From an uncultured bacterium (GTDB taxonomy: Bacteria > Myxococcota_A > Bradymonadia > UBA7976 > VGTA01): a stretch of 64,000 bases of DNA. A model generated the notes under the pieces. The model saw only the letters and a program-made list of their open reading frames with translations. It ran no database searches and was not told the origin of the DNA. The position numbers were made by a program, and so were the translations under genes. Positions 1-8,652 of this stretch are shown here, piece after piece; positions within the stretch are counted from its first letter, which is position 1; the number at the start of each line of letters is the position of its first letter. Where the stretch lies: positions 1-64,000 of the forward strand of contig CALSSE010000010.1 in assembly GCA_943788935.1 (NCBI GenBank). The letters are read 5' to 3'.

Positions 1-1
1 T

Positions 2-310
2 ACGAGCATTTATTCGTTAAACCAATATCATGCCGGTTGGTGTCCATCAGCAGGCGACGGGAATGGCCCAGACGTGGTCTACACCTTTGAAGCACCAAGT
101 GGCTCTCCACTCAACGTGACTCTCAATGCCGAGTTCCCCGCCATGATGGTACTCTCTCGGGGTAGCTGTGACCCCGTCAATAGTGCTGTGGACTGTGGGA
201 CGGATAGCATTAGCTTAAACTCCCAAATCGGCGGTACCTACTACCTGTTCATCGATGGATTGGCTGAAGCCGATTGGGGTAACTACGAGGTTACGGTGAG
301 CTTCGAGTAA
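2..310 (+). CDS. C-terminal part of a secreted protein with PPC-like beta-sandwich domain (partial)
   Basis: The reading frame is open from the left edge of the window to the TAA at 308-310, so this is the 3' end of a longer gene. The visible 102 residues include GPDVVYTF, a stretch of alternating hydrophobic residues, three Cys, and GGTYYLFIDG near the end. This pattern is typical of bacterial pre-peptidase C-terminal (PPC) or related beta-sandwich domains in exported proteins of Myxococcota. A GTG at 74 could be taken as a start, but the upstream codons continue the same domain, so it is not the true start. The function of the whole protein cannot be seen. Confidence 0.6.
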   Translation, partial: TSIYSLNQYHAGWCPSAGDGNGPDVVYTFEAPSGSPLNVTLNAEFPAMMVLSRGSCDPVNSAVDCGTDSISLNSQIGGTYYLFIDGLAEADWGNYEVTVSFE

Positions 311-323
311 AGCTTAGCATTAT

Positions 324-385
324 AACAAGGGAGCAGCCTCTTGTTAAGCCTCTTGTTTATAACAAGGTTAACAAGGTAGCAGCCT
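324..385. repeat. ACAAGGTAGCAGCCT-type short repeats, left of the IS4 element
   Basis: The motif AACAAGG(T/G)AGCAGCCT occurs at 324-340 and 369-385, with a CTCTTGTT arm after the first copy that makes a small inverted repeat with AACAAG. The same motif lies just right of the IS element at 1711-1756, and related copies lie near 56480 and 58350. The first copy follows the stop of the partial gene closely and could act as a weak terminator, but no U-tract is obvious. Confidence 0.5.
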
Positions 386-431
386 CATGTATCCCCAGTT
401 TTTAATTTGAAATTACATGGATTTAGAATAA

Positions 432-490
432 GACACGCATGACTCACAACAAGTTAATCACTACAAAAACTGAGAAGAATCATGCGTGTC
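432..490 (+). promoter_or_regulatory. Inverted repeat that can sequester the transposase start codon
   Basis: GACACGCATGA at 432-442 is an exact reverse complement of TCATGCGTGTC at 480-490, which contains the ATG start of the transposase at 482. A transcript entering from outside the element would fold both arms into an 11-bp stem with a 37-nt loop and bury the start. A transcript started inside the loop would carry only the second arm. This matches the protection against impinging transcription known for IS10 and other IS4-type elements. The role here is inferred. Confidence 0.6.
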
Positions 491-1678
491 ATCAAGAATC
501 TAACCTCAAAGCTGTTCGAAAGTCTACACTCAGTTCATAAGGCGAGGAAGACCTCTCTTTCATTTGTAATTGAGGCCCTTTGCTTTGGTGGTAAATTAGG
601 CTTAACAAGTTTAGCGAGAGCAGCATACTCAAAGACAACTGTTAAGCATAATATCAAACGGATTGACCGTCTCTTGAACAATCCAAGACTGGCTAAAGAG
701 ATCCCCCAATTTTGTGGAGCTGTGATCAAAACTGTAATCCCAGTGAACTCATCACCTGTTCTTTTGGTTGATTGGACTCTTGTCGGTAAAGATCACTGTG
801 CTCTCTTTGCTTCTGCACCGTTTGAAGGACGAGCGGTGACGGTATATTTCGAAGTCCATCCTATGAAAAAATATGCGAATAGAGAGCTTGAGTATGCCTT
901 CCTAGACACTCTCAATGACCTCCTCCCAGAAGGCGTAAAACCCACGCTAGTCACAGATGCAGGCTATCTCCATCCATGGTTTAAGAAGGTCATCGCCTTG
1001 GATTGGTACTTTGTAGGGAGGTTAAATCCGAGGATGAAAGTCTTCCCTGAAAAAGGCCATAAAACAAGTGTGAAGGCGCTAGAATACTTCACCAAGAAGA
1101 CTGCCACAGATATCGGTGAATGTACGGTTACAATCTCCAATCCACTCAAATATAGGGTCATTCAGGGCAAGAGATATAGGCGAAATCCTAAACGAAGTGC
1201 TAAGAGCAGACCGTTTACAGGCTATGGACGTGGGAGTCATCAAGCTCGTAGAAGAGCACAAACAGCATGGGTTCTAGCCACAAATCATAATAAGCTAAGC
1301 GCTGACCACATTGTGTCTCTTTATGCTTTGAGAATGAGCATAGAAGAGCAATTTCGAGATTTCAAGAACGCACGATTTGGATGGGCCTTTAGGGAGTGTC
1401 GTACTTCATCAAAGGCGAGATATAGTATTCTACTTCTGATCGGTAGTATCGGACACTTGATCATGCTCTTAGTTGGAGCAATCGCCGAAAAGAAGAAGCT
1501 CCATGAGCGATTTTCAAGCCGCTCAAATCCAAAAAGCAGGGTGCTCTCTCTGTTCTTCTTAGCGAAGGAACTTTTGAGGTTTCACTACCGATTTGAAGTC
1601 TCATGGAGTGACATTAATTCTGCAATATATAGCTTAAGTGATTATTTTATATTGAAAATAAAAACTGGGGATACATGA
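482..1678 (+). CDS. IS4-family transposase
   Basis: The 398-residue protein catalyses cut-and-paste transposition with a DDE nuclease fold. The first Asp lies in LLVDWTLVG (about residue 97) and the second in LVTDAGYLH (about 158). The C-terminal part has YALRMSIEEQFRDFK, an exact Y-(2)-R-(3)-E-(6)-K signature of the IS4 family. The length is normal for the family and the frame is intact, so the element may still be active. The start at 482 is the first ATG after the left end and sits in a hairpin arm. The stop codon TGA at 1676-1678 lies inside the right terminal inverted repeat, so the last codons of the gene are also transposon end sequence. Confidence 0.93.
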   Translation: MRVIKNLTSKLFESLHSVHKARKTSLSFVIEALCFGGKLGLTSLARAAYSKTTVKHNIKRIDRLLNNPRLAKEIPQFCGAVIKTVIPVNSSPVLLVDWTLVGKDHCALFASAPFEGRAVTVYFEVHPMKKYANRELEYAFLDTLNDLLPEGVKPTLVTDAGYLHPWFKKVIALDWYFVGRLNPRMKVFPEKGHKTSVKALEYFTKKTATDIGECTVTISNPLKYRVIQGKRYRRNPKRSAKSRPFTGYGRGSHQARRRAQTAWVLATNHNKLSADHIVSLYALRMSIEEQFRDFKNARFGWAFRECRTSSKARYSILLLIGSIGHLIMLLVGAIAEKKKLHERFSSRSNPKSRVLSLFFLAKELLRFHYRFEVSWSDINSAIYSLSDYFILKIKTGDT

Positions 1679-1710
1679 GGGTAGCAGCCAAATATTAAAC
1701 GTAAAAATCC

Positions 1711-1756
1711 AAACAAGGTACAGCCTCTTGTAAACAAGGTAGCAGCCTCTTGTTAA
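1711..1756. repeat. ACAAGGTAGCAGCCT-type short repeats, right of the IS4 element
   Basis: Two near-copies of AACAAGGTA(G)CAGCCTCTTGT follow each other here. They match the copies left of the element at 324-385, which suggests that the IS inserted into an existing array of this repeat. Confidence 0.5.
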
Positions 1757-1860
1757 AACTTCGGCACATAGAGCTCCTCCACCCCCTCAAGGCCCCAATA
1801 CAAACACAAAGCTCTCCCCATTCCAAAGCTGAGAGGCTTAGGGTCAAGAAGTCTCAGTAA

Positions 1861-1945
1861 TGTATGCTCCTATGCAGTTAGACAGCAGACTTAATGGGCA
1901 AACTGGGCTTCGACAGACGCTAGCTTAGGTCACGTCGCTGACTCG
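1861..1945. repeat. Dispersed element copy A (3' flank of Y1 transposase)
   Basis: The stretch starting TGTATGCTCCTATGCAGTTA recurs in diverged form at 59071-59160 and 56626-56715. Copies A and C run directly into the 3' end of a Y1 transposase gene on the minus strand, so this is probably the terminal non-coding part of that transposon. Copy B has no transposase beside it. Confidence 0.5.
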
Positions 1946-2880
1946 AATGAACTACCGCCGAAGAGCGGGACGCCACCCTCGGGGAAGCGAACGCTGATAG
2001 ACTCTAGCCCTAGCGCGATCGCTTCTCTTAAGATCGCTGAGGCTTCTTGAAACTGCGCTTTAAAAGTAAAGTAAGCCGCTTTAAACGCCTTCATTCGCTC
2101 AATGCACTTCGTTCGGCAGAGGGGGCGAGGACTTCGTTTTGTGAAGCGGGCTTTGTAGATGTCTTGGGCTAGCACTTTACTCATTCCCATTGATGGCTTT
2201 TCCCTTTTGCTTAAAGCCTCATCGATCGCCTGATCGCAAAGTCTCTTGCAACGCTCTCGATACTCTTGTTCTGTATCGCCACGCCACATCGGCGGTCGGG
2301 TTAATACTACTTTATAAGCTGTAGTGTAGTCGCCTTCTTGAACGACCTCACCTTTAGCGTTTGCCCGACTCCTAGCCCGATAAAGACTTGTCCGATCAAG
2401 ACGATCACCGCTGAGCTCTTTACCTTCGACGAGCTGATGATAGCCATGAACGCCAATCCACTCGCTTGGATGGTCGACGAGACCCTCTTTTACAGAGTTC
2501 TGTGTGATATACTTGAAGATGTCCTCAAGGGCCTCTTCATCGAGGATCTCTTCGTTTGAGAAGCGCTTGGGCCACATCGTGCCATGCCAGTCATGAACCC
2601 TGCCAAGCTCCCGAGCTAGATTGCTATTTAAATGACCGACAAACTGCGACATATGCTCTGCTTTTTCAGCGCTGATCAAGAGATGGAAATGGTTACTCAA
2701 GAAGGCGTAGTGATGGACCTCGATCACATGTTTATAGCTGTTGATGGAGTAACAAAAAATACCCCGAACGATCGCATTGATCTCCTCGGTAGGTTTAAGA
2801 AATGAGAATCCTTGGAGGCATCGAGAGACGATGTGATGAGTCGCCCATCTCTGGGATTGATAGCGAAGGTGGTGAGGCAT
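1930..2880 (-). CDS. REP-associated-type Y1 (HUH) transposase
   Basis: The 316-residue protein belongs to the Transposase_17 / IS200-like Y1 group, which nicks single-stranded DNA with a catalytic tyrosine. The HUH metal motif is visible in LSNHFHLLIS (about residues 62-71). YITQNSVKEGLV (about 125-136) fits the Tyr-containing helix of TnpA-REP proteins, which usually reads Y-x-x-N-P-V. A C-terminal extension of about 170 residues rich in Arg and Lys ends in PEGGVPLFGG. A decayed relative of that extension lies at 59165-59607. No REP palindrome was found beside the gene. The frame is intact. Confidence 0.85.
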   Translation of the reverse strand: MPHHLRYQSQRWATHHIVSRCLQGFSFLKPTEEINAIVRGIFCYSINSYKHVIEVHHYAFLSNHFHLLISAEKAEHMSQFVGHLNSNLARELGRVHDWHGTMWPKRFSNEEILDEEALEDIFKYITQNSVKEGLVDHPSEWIGVHGYHQLVEGKELSGDRLDRTSLYRARSRANAKGEVVQEGDYTTAYKVVLTRPPMWRGDTEQEYRERCKRLCDQAIDEALSKREKPSMGMSKVLAQDIYKARFTKRSPRPLCRTKCIERMKAFKAAYFTFKAQFQEASAILREAIALGLESISVRFPEGGVPLFGGSSFESAT

Positions 2881-2939
2881 AGGTCGCTCCTGTGGCTAAG
2901 CGTCTACCTATACAACGAGCCTGCTCTACTAAGTTGTTA

Positions 2940-3120
2940 CGTTGAAAGAGCGAAAACTCGAACGGTGATCCATCACTCTGATCAGGGGAGGCAGTATACA
3001 AGTGACCTATTTCAGAGGGAGATCTTCAAATATATTGAGGGGTTTTACAACGTGAAGAGACGACACAGTCAGCTTAATCAGATGTCTCCAATGAATTTTG
3101 AGTCGGCTCACGAGAGAGAT
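2940..3120 (+). pseudogene. IS3-family transposase (OrfB) remnant with internal deletion
   Basis: The frame encodes TVIHHSDQGRQYTS, the highly conserved rve block of IS3 OrfB around the second Asp. It is followed almost at once by FKYIEGFYNVKRRHSQLNQ, the C-terminal block that is normally about 100 residues further on. The catalytic Glu region between them is deleted, and the N-terminus is absent. The reading frame runs on without a break into an IS4 remnant, so two dead elements are joined in one open frame (2812-3243). Confidence 0.8.
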
Positions 3121-3126
3121 CAGTTT

Positions 3127-3245
3127 GCGAAGGAGTTTTTGAGGTTTCACTACCGACTTGAAGTCTCATGGAGTGATATTAATTCTGCAAAATATAGCTT
3201 AAGTGATCATTTTATATTGAAAATAAAAACTGGAGACACATAAGG
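3127..3245 (+). pseudogene. Right-end fragment of the IS4-type element
   Basis: The sequence from GCGAAGGAG to the end is close to identical to the last 120 bases of the complete IS at 1560-1679. It includes the transposase C-terminus (SWSDINSAKYSLSDHF) and the inverted repeat, here AAAAACTGGAGACACATAAG. It is a broken-off right end. Point differences show that it is older than the intact copy. Confidence 0.85.
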
Positions 3246-3286
3246 GTCGCAGTGAGGTCGCAGTGAGGTCGCAGTGAGGTCGCAGA
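3245..3286. repeat. 11-bp tandem repeat GGTCGCAGTGA, about 3.8 units
   Basis: Three exact units are followed by a partial one, directly after the IS4 fragment and 8 bp from the icmF stop codon. No function is visible. Confidence 0.85.
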
Positions 3287-3293
3287 GCGGCAA

Positions 3294-6200
3294 CTAGACG
3301 CTGCGTCGGTATTGTCCTCCAACCTCAAAGAGAGCTTCCGTCATTTGGCCTAGAGAGCAGACCTTAGCGGTCTCCATAAGAGCATTAAAGATGTTCTCAC
3401 CCTTGAGCGCTGCGTCTTGAAGTTGCTGAAGCGCCTCTGAGGAACGCTCTTGGTTGCGTTCTTTAAAGTGGTTGAGCCCTCTTAGCTGCTCTTGTTTCTC
3501 TTCTTCTGTGGCGCGGATAAGCTCAATCTCTACAACTCCCTCTGTTTGATCTTTAGGCAAGAAGGTGTTTACGCCGATAATCGGGAGCTCCCCGCTGTGC
3601 TTTTGCATCTCATAATGCATGGATTCTTCTTGAATCTTAGCTCGTTGATACATCACCTCCATGGCGCCTAAGACCCCACCACGCTCAGTAATGCGGTCGA
3701 ACTCTTTAAGAACAGCTTCTTCGACGAGATCAGTGAGCGCTTCGATAAAATAAGAGCCTTGTAAGGGGTTCTCATTCGTAGTGAGCCCTAACTCGCGGTT
3801 AATGATGAGCTGAATGGCGAGGGCTCGACGAACTGACTCCTCAGTCGGGGTGGTGATGGCCTCGTCATAAGCGTTGGTGTGCAGGCTGTTGCAGTTATCC
3901 ATAATGGCATAGAGCGCTTGCAAGGTGGTGCGAACGTCATTGAATTGGATTTCTTGTGCATGGAGAGAGCGACCTGAGGTCTGAATGTGATATTTGAGCT
4001 GCTGACTCCGAGCGTTCGCTCCATATAGCTCCTTCATGGCGATAGCCCAAATCCGTCGAGCAACACGACCGATAACCGCATATTCAGGATCGACACCATT
4101 ACTGAAGAAGAAGGACAGATTTCGAGCAAAGTCGTTAGGGTTCATCCCTCGCGCTTTGTAGTATTCGACGAAAGTGAAGCCGTTCGCGAGCGTGAAAGCT
4201 AGCTGGCTTATGGGGTTAGCTCCCGCTTCGGCGATGTGGTAGCCACTGATAGAGACTGAGTAGAAATTACGTACGCGTTGTTGAACGAAGTAAGATTGAA
4301 TATCTCCCATCATTTTTAGAGCAAAATCTGTGGAGAAGATACAGGTGTTCTGCGCTTGGTCTTCTTTAAGAATATCGGCTTGAACAGTACCTCGAACCTG
4401 TTGAAGGGTAAGGGCCTTGATCTCTTCGTATTCAGCAGGCTCAAGGAGAGCCTCACCGCTGACCCCAAGGAGCCCAAGTCCTGAACCATCATGGCCCTCG
4501 GGTAGCTCACCGCGATAAACGGGCGCATCGGGCGCTAATTCGGCGATGAGCGGCTGGGCTGCTTCCCATCGACCGGTCTCTCGGAGGCGCTTCTCTACCT
4601 GCTGGTCGATGGCGGTGTTGAGATAGAAGGCTAAGATCATGGGAGCAGGTCCATTAATCGTCATCGACACGCTGGTGCTTGAGGAGCAGAGGTCGAAGCC
4701 TGAATAGAGTCTCTTGGCGTCATCTAAGGTCGCTACGCTCACTCCGGAGTTACCCACTTTTCCGTAGATATCCGGTCTCTCATCAGGGTCTCGCCCATAG
4801 AGGGTGACGCTGTCAAATGCGGTGCTGAGTCTCGCCGCGCTTTGTCCAAGAGAGAGGTAATGAAAGCGTCGATTAGTACGTTCAGGATAGCCTTCTCCAG
4901 CGAACATACGTGTCGGATCTTCACCCGCTCTTTTGTAGGGGAAGACCCCGGCGGTGAATGGAAAAGCGCCAGGCACATTCTCTCGTCTTCGCCACTCAAG
5001 CAGCGTTCCCCAGTCTTGAGTTTGAGGGAGAGAGACCTTCGGAATATCGTTATGAGAGAGTGATCGAGTATAGTTTTGAACTTTAATCACTCGGTCTCTG
5101 ACGGTGTAGCTGTGCTCTGGTGCGCTGTATGCCTCTCTGAGCTGAGGAATCTCTCGTAGAAGAGATAGGCTCTCTTCACCGAGCATACCGAGTCGCTGAT
5201 GATACTTCTCGGCGAGCTGTGAGCAGAGATCTGCGTTCTCTGCTCCCAAGTCTTCGGTTAAAGTCTGAGCGACCCCTGCAGGTAATTGGGCATCAAAAGC
5301 CCGAAGACTTCGACAGAGTCCATCTGCTTCTGCGGCGATCTCAGAGAGGCGATGGGTCTCTGCGTGATAACCTCGGACAGTCTCAGAGATTTCAGAGAGA
5401 TAGCGTACTCGGTTGGGAGGTACGACTGTCATTAAGGTCGGAGGAGCGAAATGAACCTCGGGGAGCGACCATGATCGATCATCGCTCTGTTGACGACGGC
5501 TGTCTAGTTGGGCACAGATGGCCTCGAAGAGATGGTTGACCCCTTGGTCTCCAAAACGACTGGCGATACATGCGTAGACGGGCTGCTCATCGAGTGAGGT
5601 ATTAAAGGTCTTACGGTTGCGCTGAACCTGCTTGGCGACATACCGAGTCGCGTCTTCAGCGCCTCGTTTATCAGCCTTATTAAGCGCTACTAAGTCTGCG
5701 AAATCGAGCATGTCGATCTTCTCTAATTGACTGGGAGCTCCAAACTCAGGCGTCATCACATACAGAGAGAGGTTGGCGAGGTCTACGACTTCAGAGCCGC
5801 TCTGCCCGATCCCGGCGGTCTCTAAAATGACTAGATCTGCCCCTGATCTCCGAAGAAGCTCTAAGCTCCCTCTCACCGCTGGAGAGACCGATGTATTTTG
5901 GCTGCGTGTCGCCATCGAGCGCATGAAGACTCGGGGAGAGGAGATGGCGTTCATCCGAATACGATCACCGAGAAGAGCACCTCCCGATCGTCGACGAGTA
6001 GGGTCCACAGAGAGGATCGCGAGCTTACGGTCAGGAAACGCTCTCAAGAAGCGTCGGACCAGCTCATCGGTCAGCGATGACTTCCCCGCTCCACCGACCC
6101 CAGTGATCCCTAGGATTGGGGCGACTCGTCCGGATTGGGTGAGGAGACTGCGCAGCTCATCACTTTCACTCTCTTGCTGAGCGGCGACGAGCTGCTCAAG

Positions 6201-6761
6201 AGCGGTGAGTTGTTGAGCGAGACGGGGAGCGCCCTCTATCCATTGCTTTAGAGAGGTCGCTTCAGAGGCGCTGAGGTCGCTCGCTGAAGACGAGACCTGT
6301 GATGAGCTCTGGCTCGCTCTCTCGATCATGTAATCGATCATCCCCACCAAGCCCATCGAGCGTCCATCCTCTACTGAGAAGATCTTCTCCACTCCATTTT
6401 TTTCTAGAGTCTCAATTTCCCGATCAGTGATCGTCCCTCCTCCCCCTCCAAAGACCCGAATGTCACCCCGACCATTCTGCTGAAGAAGCTCTACGAGATA
6501 AGTGAAGAACTCCATATGTCCCCCTTGGTAGGAGGAGATGGCTATGCCATGGGCGTCTTCTTGAATCGCAGCGTCAGCGATCTCTCTCACGCTGCGATCA
6601 TGCCCAAGGTGTACCACCTCGGCGCCTTGATCTTGAAGGATTCTGCGCATAATATTAATGGAGGCATCATGGCCATCAAAAAGACTTGCCGCCGTCACAA
6701 AGCGCACTTTTGTGTTGGACTGTCGAGTCTTCTCCGCATCTTTCTTTAGCTCTTGGTTCAT
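3294..6761 (-). CDS. icmF: Fused isobutyryl-CoA mutase IcmF (B12 domain, G-protein chaperone, mutase)
   Basis: IcmF interconverts isobutyryl-CoA and n-butyryl-CoA with adenosylcobalamin and carries its own GTPase chaperone. Residues of about 20-150 form the B12-binding domain, with FDGHDASI as the lower-ligand DxHxx motif and GGGG near 108. Residues of about 215-420 form the MeaI-type G domain, with P-loop GVGGAGKSS (about 222-230) and NKAD. The rest is the mutase barrel. [18 protein letters not shown] is the IcmF form of the substrate loop, unlike the TMY..RPWT form of methylmalonyl-CoA mutase. The domain order and the length of about 1155 residues fit IcmF only. ATG 6761 is preferred over the adjacent TTG because AAGGTG lies 7 nt upstream. 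Confidence 0.95.
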   Translation of the reverse strand: MNQELKKDAEKTRQSNTKVRFVTAASLFDGHDASINIMRRILQDQGAEVVHLGHDRSVREIADAAIQEDAHGIAISSYQGGHMEFFTYLVELLQQNGRGDIRVFGGGGGTITDREIETLEKNGVEKIFSVEDGRSMGLVGMIDYMIERASQSSSQVSSSASDLSASEATSLKQWIEGAPRLAQQLTALEQLVAAQQESESDELRSLLTQSGRVAPILGITGVGGAGKSSLTDELVRRFLRAFPDRKLAILSVDPTRRRSGGALLGDRIRMNAISSPRVFMRSMATRSQNTSVSPAVRGSLELLRRSGADLVILETAGIGQSGSEVVDLANLSLYVMTPEFGAPSQLEKIDMLDFADLVALNKADKRGAEDATRYVAKQVQRNRKTFNTSLDEQPVYACIASRFGDQGVNHLFEAICAQLDSRRQQSDDRSWSLPEVHFAPPTLMTVVPPNRVRYLSEISETVRGYHAETHRLSEIAAEADGLCRSLRAFDAQLPAGVAQTLTEDLGAENADLCSQLAEKYHQRLGMLGEESLSLLREIPQLREAYSAPEHSYTVRDRVIKVQNYTRSLSHNDIPKVSLPQTQDWGTLLEWRRRENVPGAFPFTAGVFPYKRAGEDPTRMFAGEGYPERTNRRFHYLSLGQSAARLSTAFDSVTLYGRDPDERPDIYGKVGNSGVSVATLDDAKRLYSGFDLCSSSTSVSMTINGPAPMILAFYLNTAIDQQVEKRLRETGRWEAAQPLIAELAPDAPVYRGELPEGHDGSGLGLLGVSGEALLEPAEYEEIKALTLQQVRGTVQADILKEDQAQNTCIFSTDFALKMMGDIQSYFVQQRVRNFYSVSISGYHIAEAGANPISQLAFTLANGFTFVEYYKARGMNPNDFARNLSFFFSNGVDPEYAVIGRVARRIWAIAMKELYGANARSQQLKYHIQTSGRSLHAQEIQFNDVRTTLQALYAIMDNCNSLHTNAYDEAITTPTEESVRRALAIQLIINRELGLTTNENPLQGSYFIEALTDLVEEAVLKEFDRITERGGVLGAMEVMYQRAKIQEESMHYEMQKHSGELPIIGVNTFLPKDQTEGVVEIELIRATEEEKQEQLRGLNHFKERNQERSSEALQQLQDAALKGENIFNALMETAKVCSLGQMTEALFEVGGQYRRSV

Positions 6762-6847
6762 CAAACACCTTCACTTTCTTGACCCAAATGAGAGAGGATG
6801 AGGTCATATAGTAGACGATCTGATCTAAACACGCTAGTTATCGAATA

Positions 6848-7657
6848 ATGAGAGTTACAATCAACACCGAAACCCGCGCGCTCCTCTGGTTTGCACTGAC
6901 CAATGGTCTAGCACATTTTTACTTCACCATGCTCCCCTATCTGATTTATGATGATGTAAAGATTAATCAGATGACAACGATCATGTCGTTCTCATTGATC
7001 TGTTTGTGGCTATATGGGGTGCGCGCTAGGTCTTCTGTGGTCTTAATACTGCTCATTCCATTGTTGTGGTTGTTGAATGCCGGCGTGATCATTGGTGATC
7101 ATCCCCAAGCGTTTAATGTCTACCCTGATGAAGCCATTAATTTAAACAGCGATGAGTCACTGCTCAGTGATCGTCTTAGCTGGGTAGAGACTCTAGTCTC
7201 AGGCCTCTGTATGGCTGCTTATTTGAGAAGCTGCCTTATGTGGCTCGCGGTCGCTGATGGTAAAAATACCGACCGTTCAAGCCTCAGTCGCTTAACGTCT
7301 AGTCAGGTCGATCACGTCGACCGATCCCCTAGAGGGTGGCCGGGTCTTGTGATCATCTATTGGGCGATCGCCTCTCCAATGAGTGTTCATTATTGGTCGA
7401 GATGGAGTGTAGTCCCCGACCCTCTTACAGACCTAAAAGAGCAAATTATGTGGGTTAAGGCGTTATGGTTTTTATCTTTCACAGTCATCGTTATAAGCGC
7501 TAGTACAGTGCTCTTCCGAATCGCTCCACCAATGGATTTATCTTTAGAACGCCTACAGCTTGTTAAAATCGATCGCTCTTGGCGTCGTAAAGCGTGGGGG
7601 GTGAGTCTAATAGGAGTAGCGCTGATCTTTATAGAGATCTTTATCATTAAGCGCTAA
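6848..7657 (+). CDS. Hypothetical polytopic membrane protein
   Basis: The family is not recognised. The 269-residue protein shows about seven hydrophobic segments (roughly residues 11-34, 42-58, 62-83, 110-135, 161-181, 197-224 and 248-267), with a polar loop at 84-108 and a charged loop at 136-160, so it is an integral inner-membrane protein. It is divergent from icmF, with 86 bp between the starts, and surE follows on the same strand 54 bp later. No catalytic motif is visible. Confidence 0.7.
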   Translation: MRVTINTETRALLWFALTNGLAHFYFTMLPYLIYDDVKINQMTTIMSFSLICLWLYGVRARSSVVLILLIPLLWLLNAGVIIGDHPQAFNVYPDEAINLNSDESLLSDRLSWVETLVSGLCMAAYLRSCLMWLAVADGKNTDRSSLSRLTSSQVDHVDRSPRGWPGLVIIYWAIASPMSVHYWSRWSVVPDPLTDLKEQIMWVKALWFLSFTVIVISASTVLFRIAPPMDLSLERLQLVKIDRSWRRKAWGVSLIGVALIFIEIFIIKR

Positions 7658-7711
7658 TGATTCATCAATCCATATGAACACCAGTGAGACATAATAATGA
7701 AAGGTCATAAT

Positions 7712-8521
7712 ATGAATGAAGCCCACCCGAGGAAAACCCTCCTCGTCAGTAATGACGATGGTTATGAGTCCCATTTTCTAAGGGCTCTTGTAGATCAACT
7801 TATCATCGAGTTTGATGTCTTTGTTGTCGCTCCGCGCGATGAGCAGAGTTGGGTTGGAAGAGCGATGACTCGAAGTGGAGTTTTGGAAGCGGCTCGACTC
7901 GACGATTGGCCTTGCCCTGCATGGTCGGTGAGTGGTCGACCTGCAGATTGTGTTAATGTGGGTCTTAATCATCTATTACCCCGCCGTCCTGACGCAGTGG
8001 TGAGCGGCATGAACCTCGGCTTTAATGTAACCCTACCGCTCACGCTGGGCTCTGGGACTGTCGCGGCGGCGACCGAGGGGGCTCTAGCTGGTTTGCCGGC
8101 GATCGCCTTCTCTCTCTCAATCCCGCGACATGAATTTATGGAGGTCAGTAAGGCTCGAGGTCGTCGGGATCAAGAGGGAGAGCGACTGACTCAAACAGCA
8201 GCTAAGCACGCTCGCACCATCACCTCTGACTTACTTGGGCTCTCTCATATCCCCTATGCTGTTCATAACATCAATTTCCCTCCTCAGATCACTGCGGAAG
8301 CGAAGCTCACCTCTAGCGCCATGACGATCAGTCAAATGCCGAGCCTCTTTAGTCGAGTAGAGGGGTCGGCCGACTCAGATCAAACCCAACGCTTCTCTTT
8401 TGAGTTCGCCTCGGAGTGGAAGCATACATTCAAGCCCGCTGACTCAGACTTAGAGGTCTTGAAGCGAGGAGAGATCAGTCATACTGTGTTGCGATGGGAT
8501 CATCTCAGTCAAAGTCGATAA
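7712..8521 (+). CDS. surE: 5'/3'-nucleotidase SurE
   Basis: SurE is a divalent-metal nucleotidase that removes phosphate from nucleoside monophosphates, with a role in stress and stationary phase. The family motifs appear in order: VSNDDGYES near the N-terminus (metal-binding Asp pair), APRDEQSWVG, SGRPADCVNVG, DAVVSGMNLGFN and SGTVAAATEGAL. The length is normal. An upstream ATG at 7697 is in frame, but the ATG at 7712 has AAAGGT at a good distance and gives the usual short N-terminus. An Arg-rich insert near residue 150 (KARGRRDQEGERL) is longer than in E. coli SurE. Confidence 0.93.
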   Translation: MNEAHPRKTLLVSNDDGYESHFLRALVDQLIIEFDVFVVAPRDEQSWVGRAMTRSGVLEAARLDDWPCPAWSVSGRPADCVNVGLNHLLPRRPDAVVSGMNLGFNVTLPLTLGSGTVAAATEGALAGLPAIAFSLSIPRHEFMEVSKARGRRDQEGERLTQTAAKHARTITSDLLGLSHIPYAVHNINFPPQITAEAKLTSSAMTISQMPSLFSRVEGSADSDQTQRFSFEFASEWKHTFKPADSDLEVLKRGEISHTVLRWDHLSQSR

Positions 8522-8652
8522 AGTTGATAGTGGTAGGCAGAGGACCATTTGACGATCATTCACAAGAGTCAGCCAGTACTAGAGCACAGCTGATCACTGA
8601 TCGTTGAACATCTATTAGGAGAGCGGAGACCCTCACATTAAAAGGGGTCATT
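8522..8652. other. Gap between convergent genes surE and 8653-9774
   Basis: No gene or convincing terminator was found. GAGACCCTCACATT and AAAAGGGGTC could pair weakly. Confidence 0.4.

Larger units (their letters stand above)
385..1679 (+). mobile_element. IS4-family insertion sequence (complete)
   Basis: The left end CTCATGTATCCCCAGTTTTT (384-403) and the right end, read in reverse complement from 1679, match for about 22 bases and bracket a single full-length transposase gene. GGTAGCAGCC is present on both flanks (375-384 and 1680-1689) and could be a 9-10 bp target duplication. The same motif is part of a local repeat, so the exact boundary is ambiguous by one or two bases. A partial copy of the right end lies at 3127-3245, and an end-like fragment lies at 58331-58362. 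Confidence 0.85.

Noticed and set aside
5219..6180. Plus-strand frames inside icmF
   Set aside because: They lie opposite the well-conserved G domain of icmF and have Arg/Ser-rich shadow composition.
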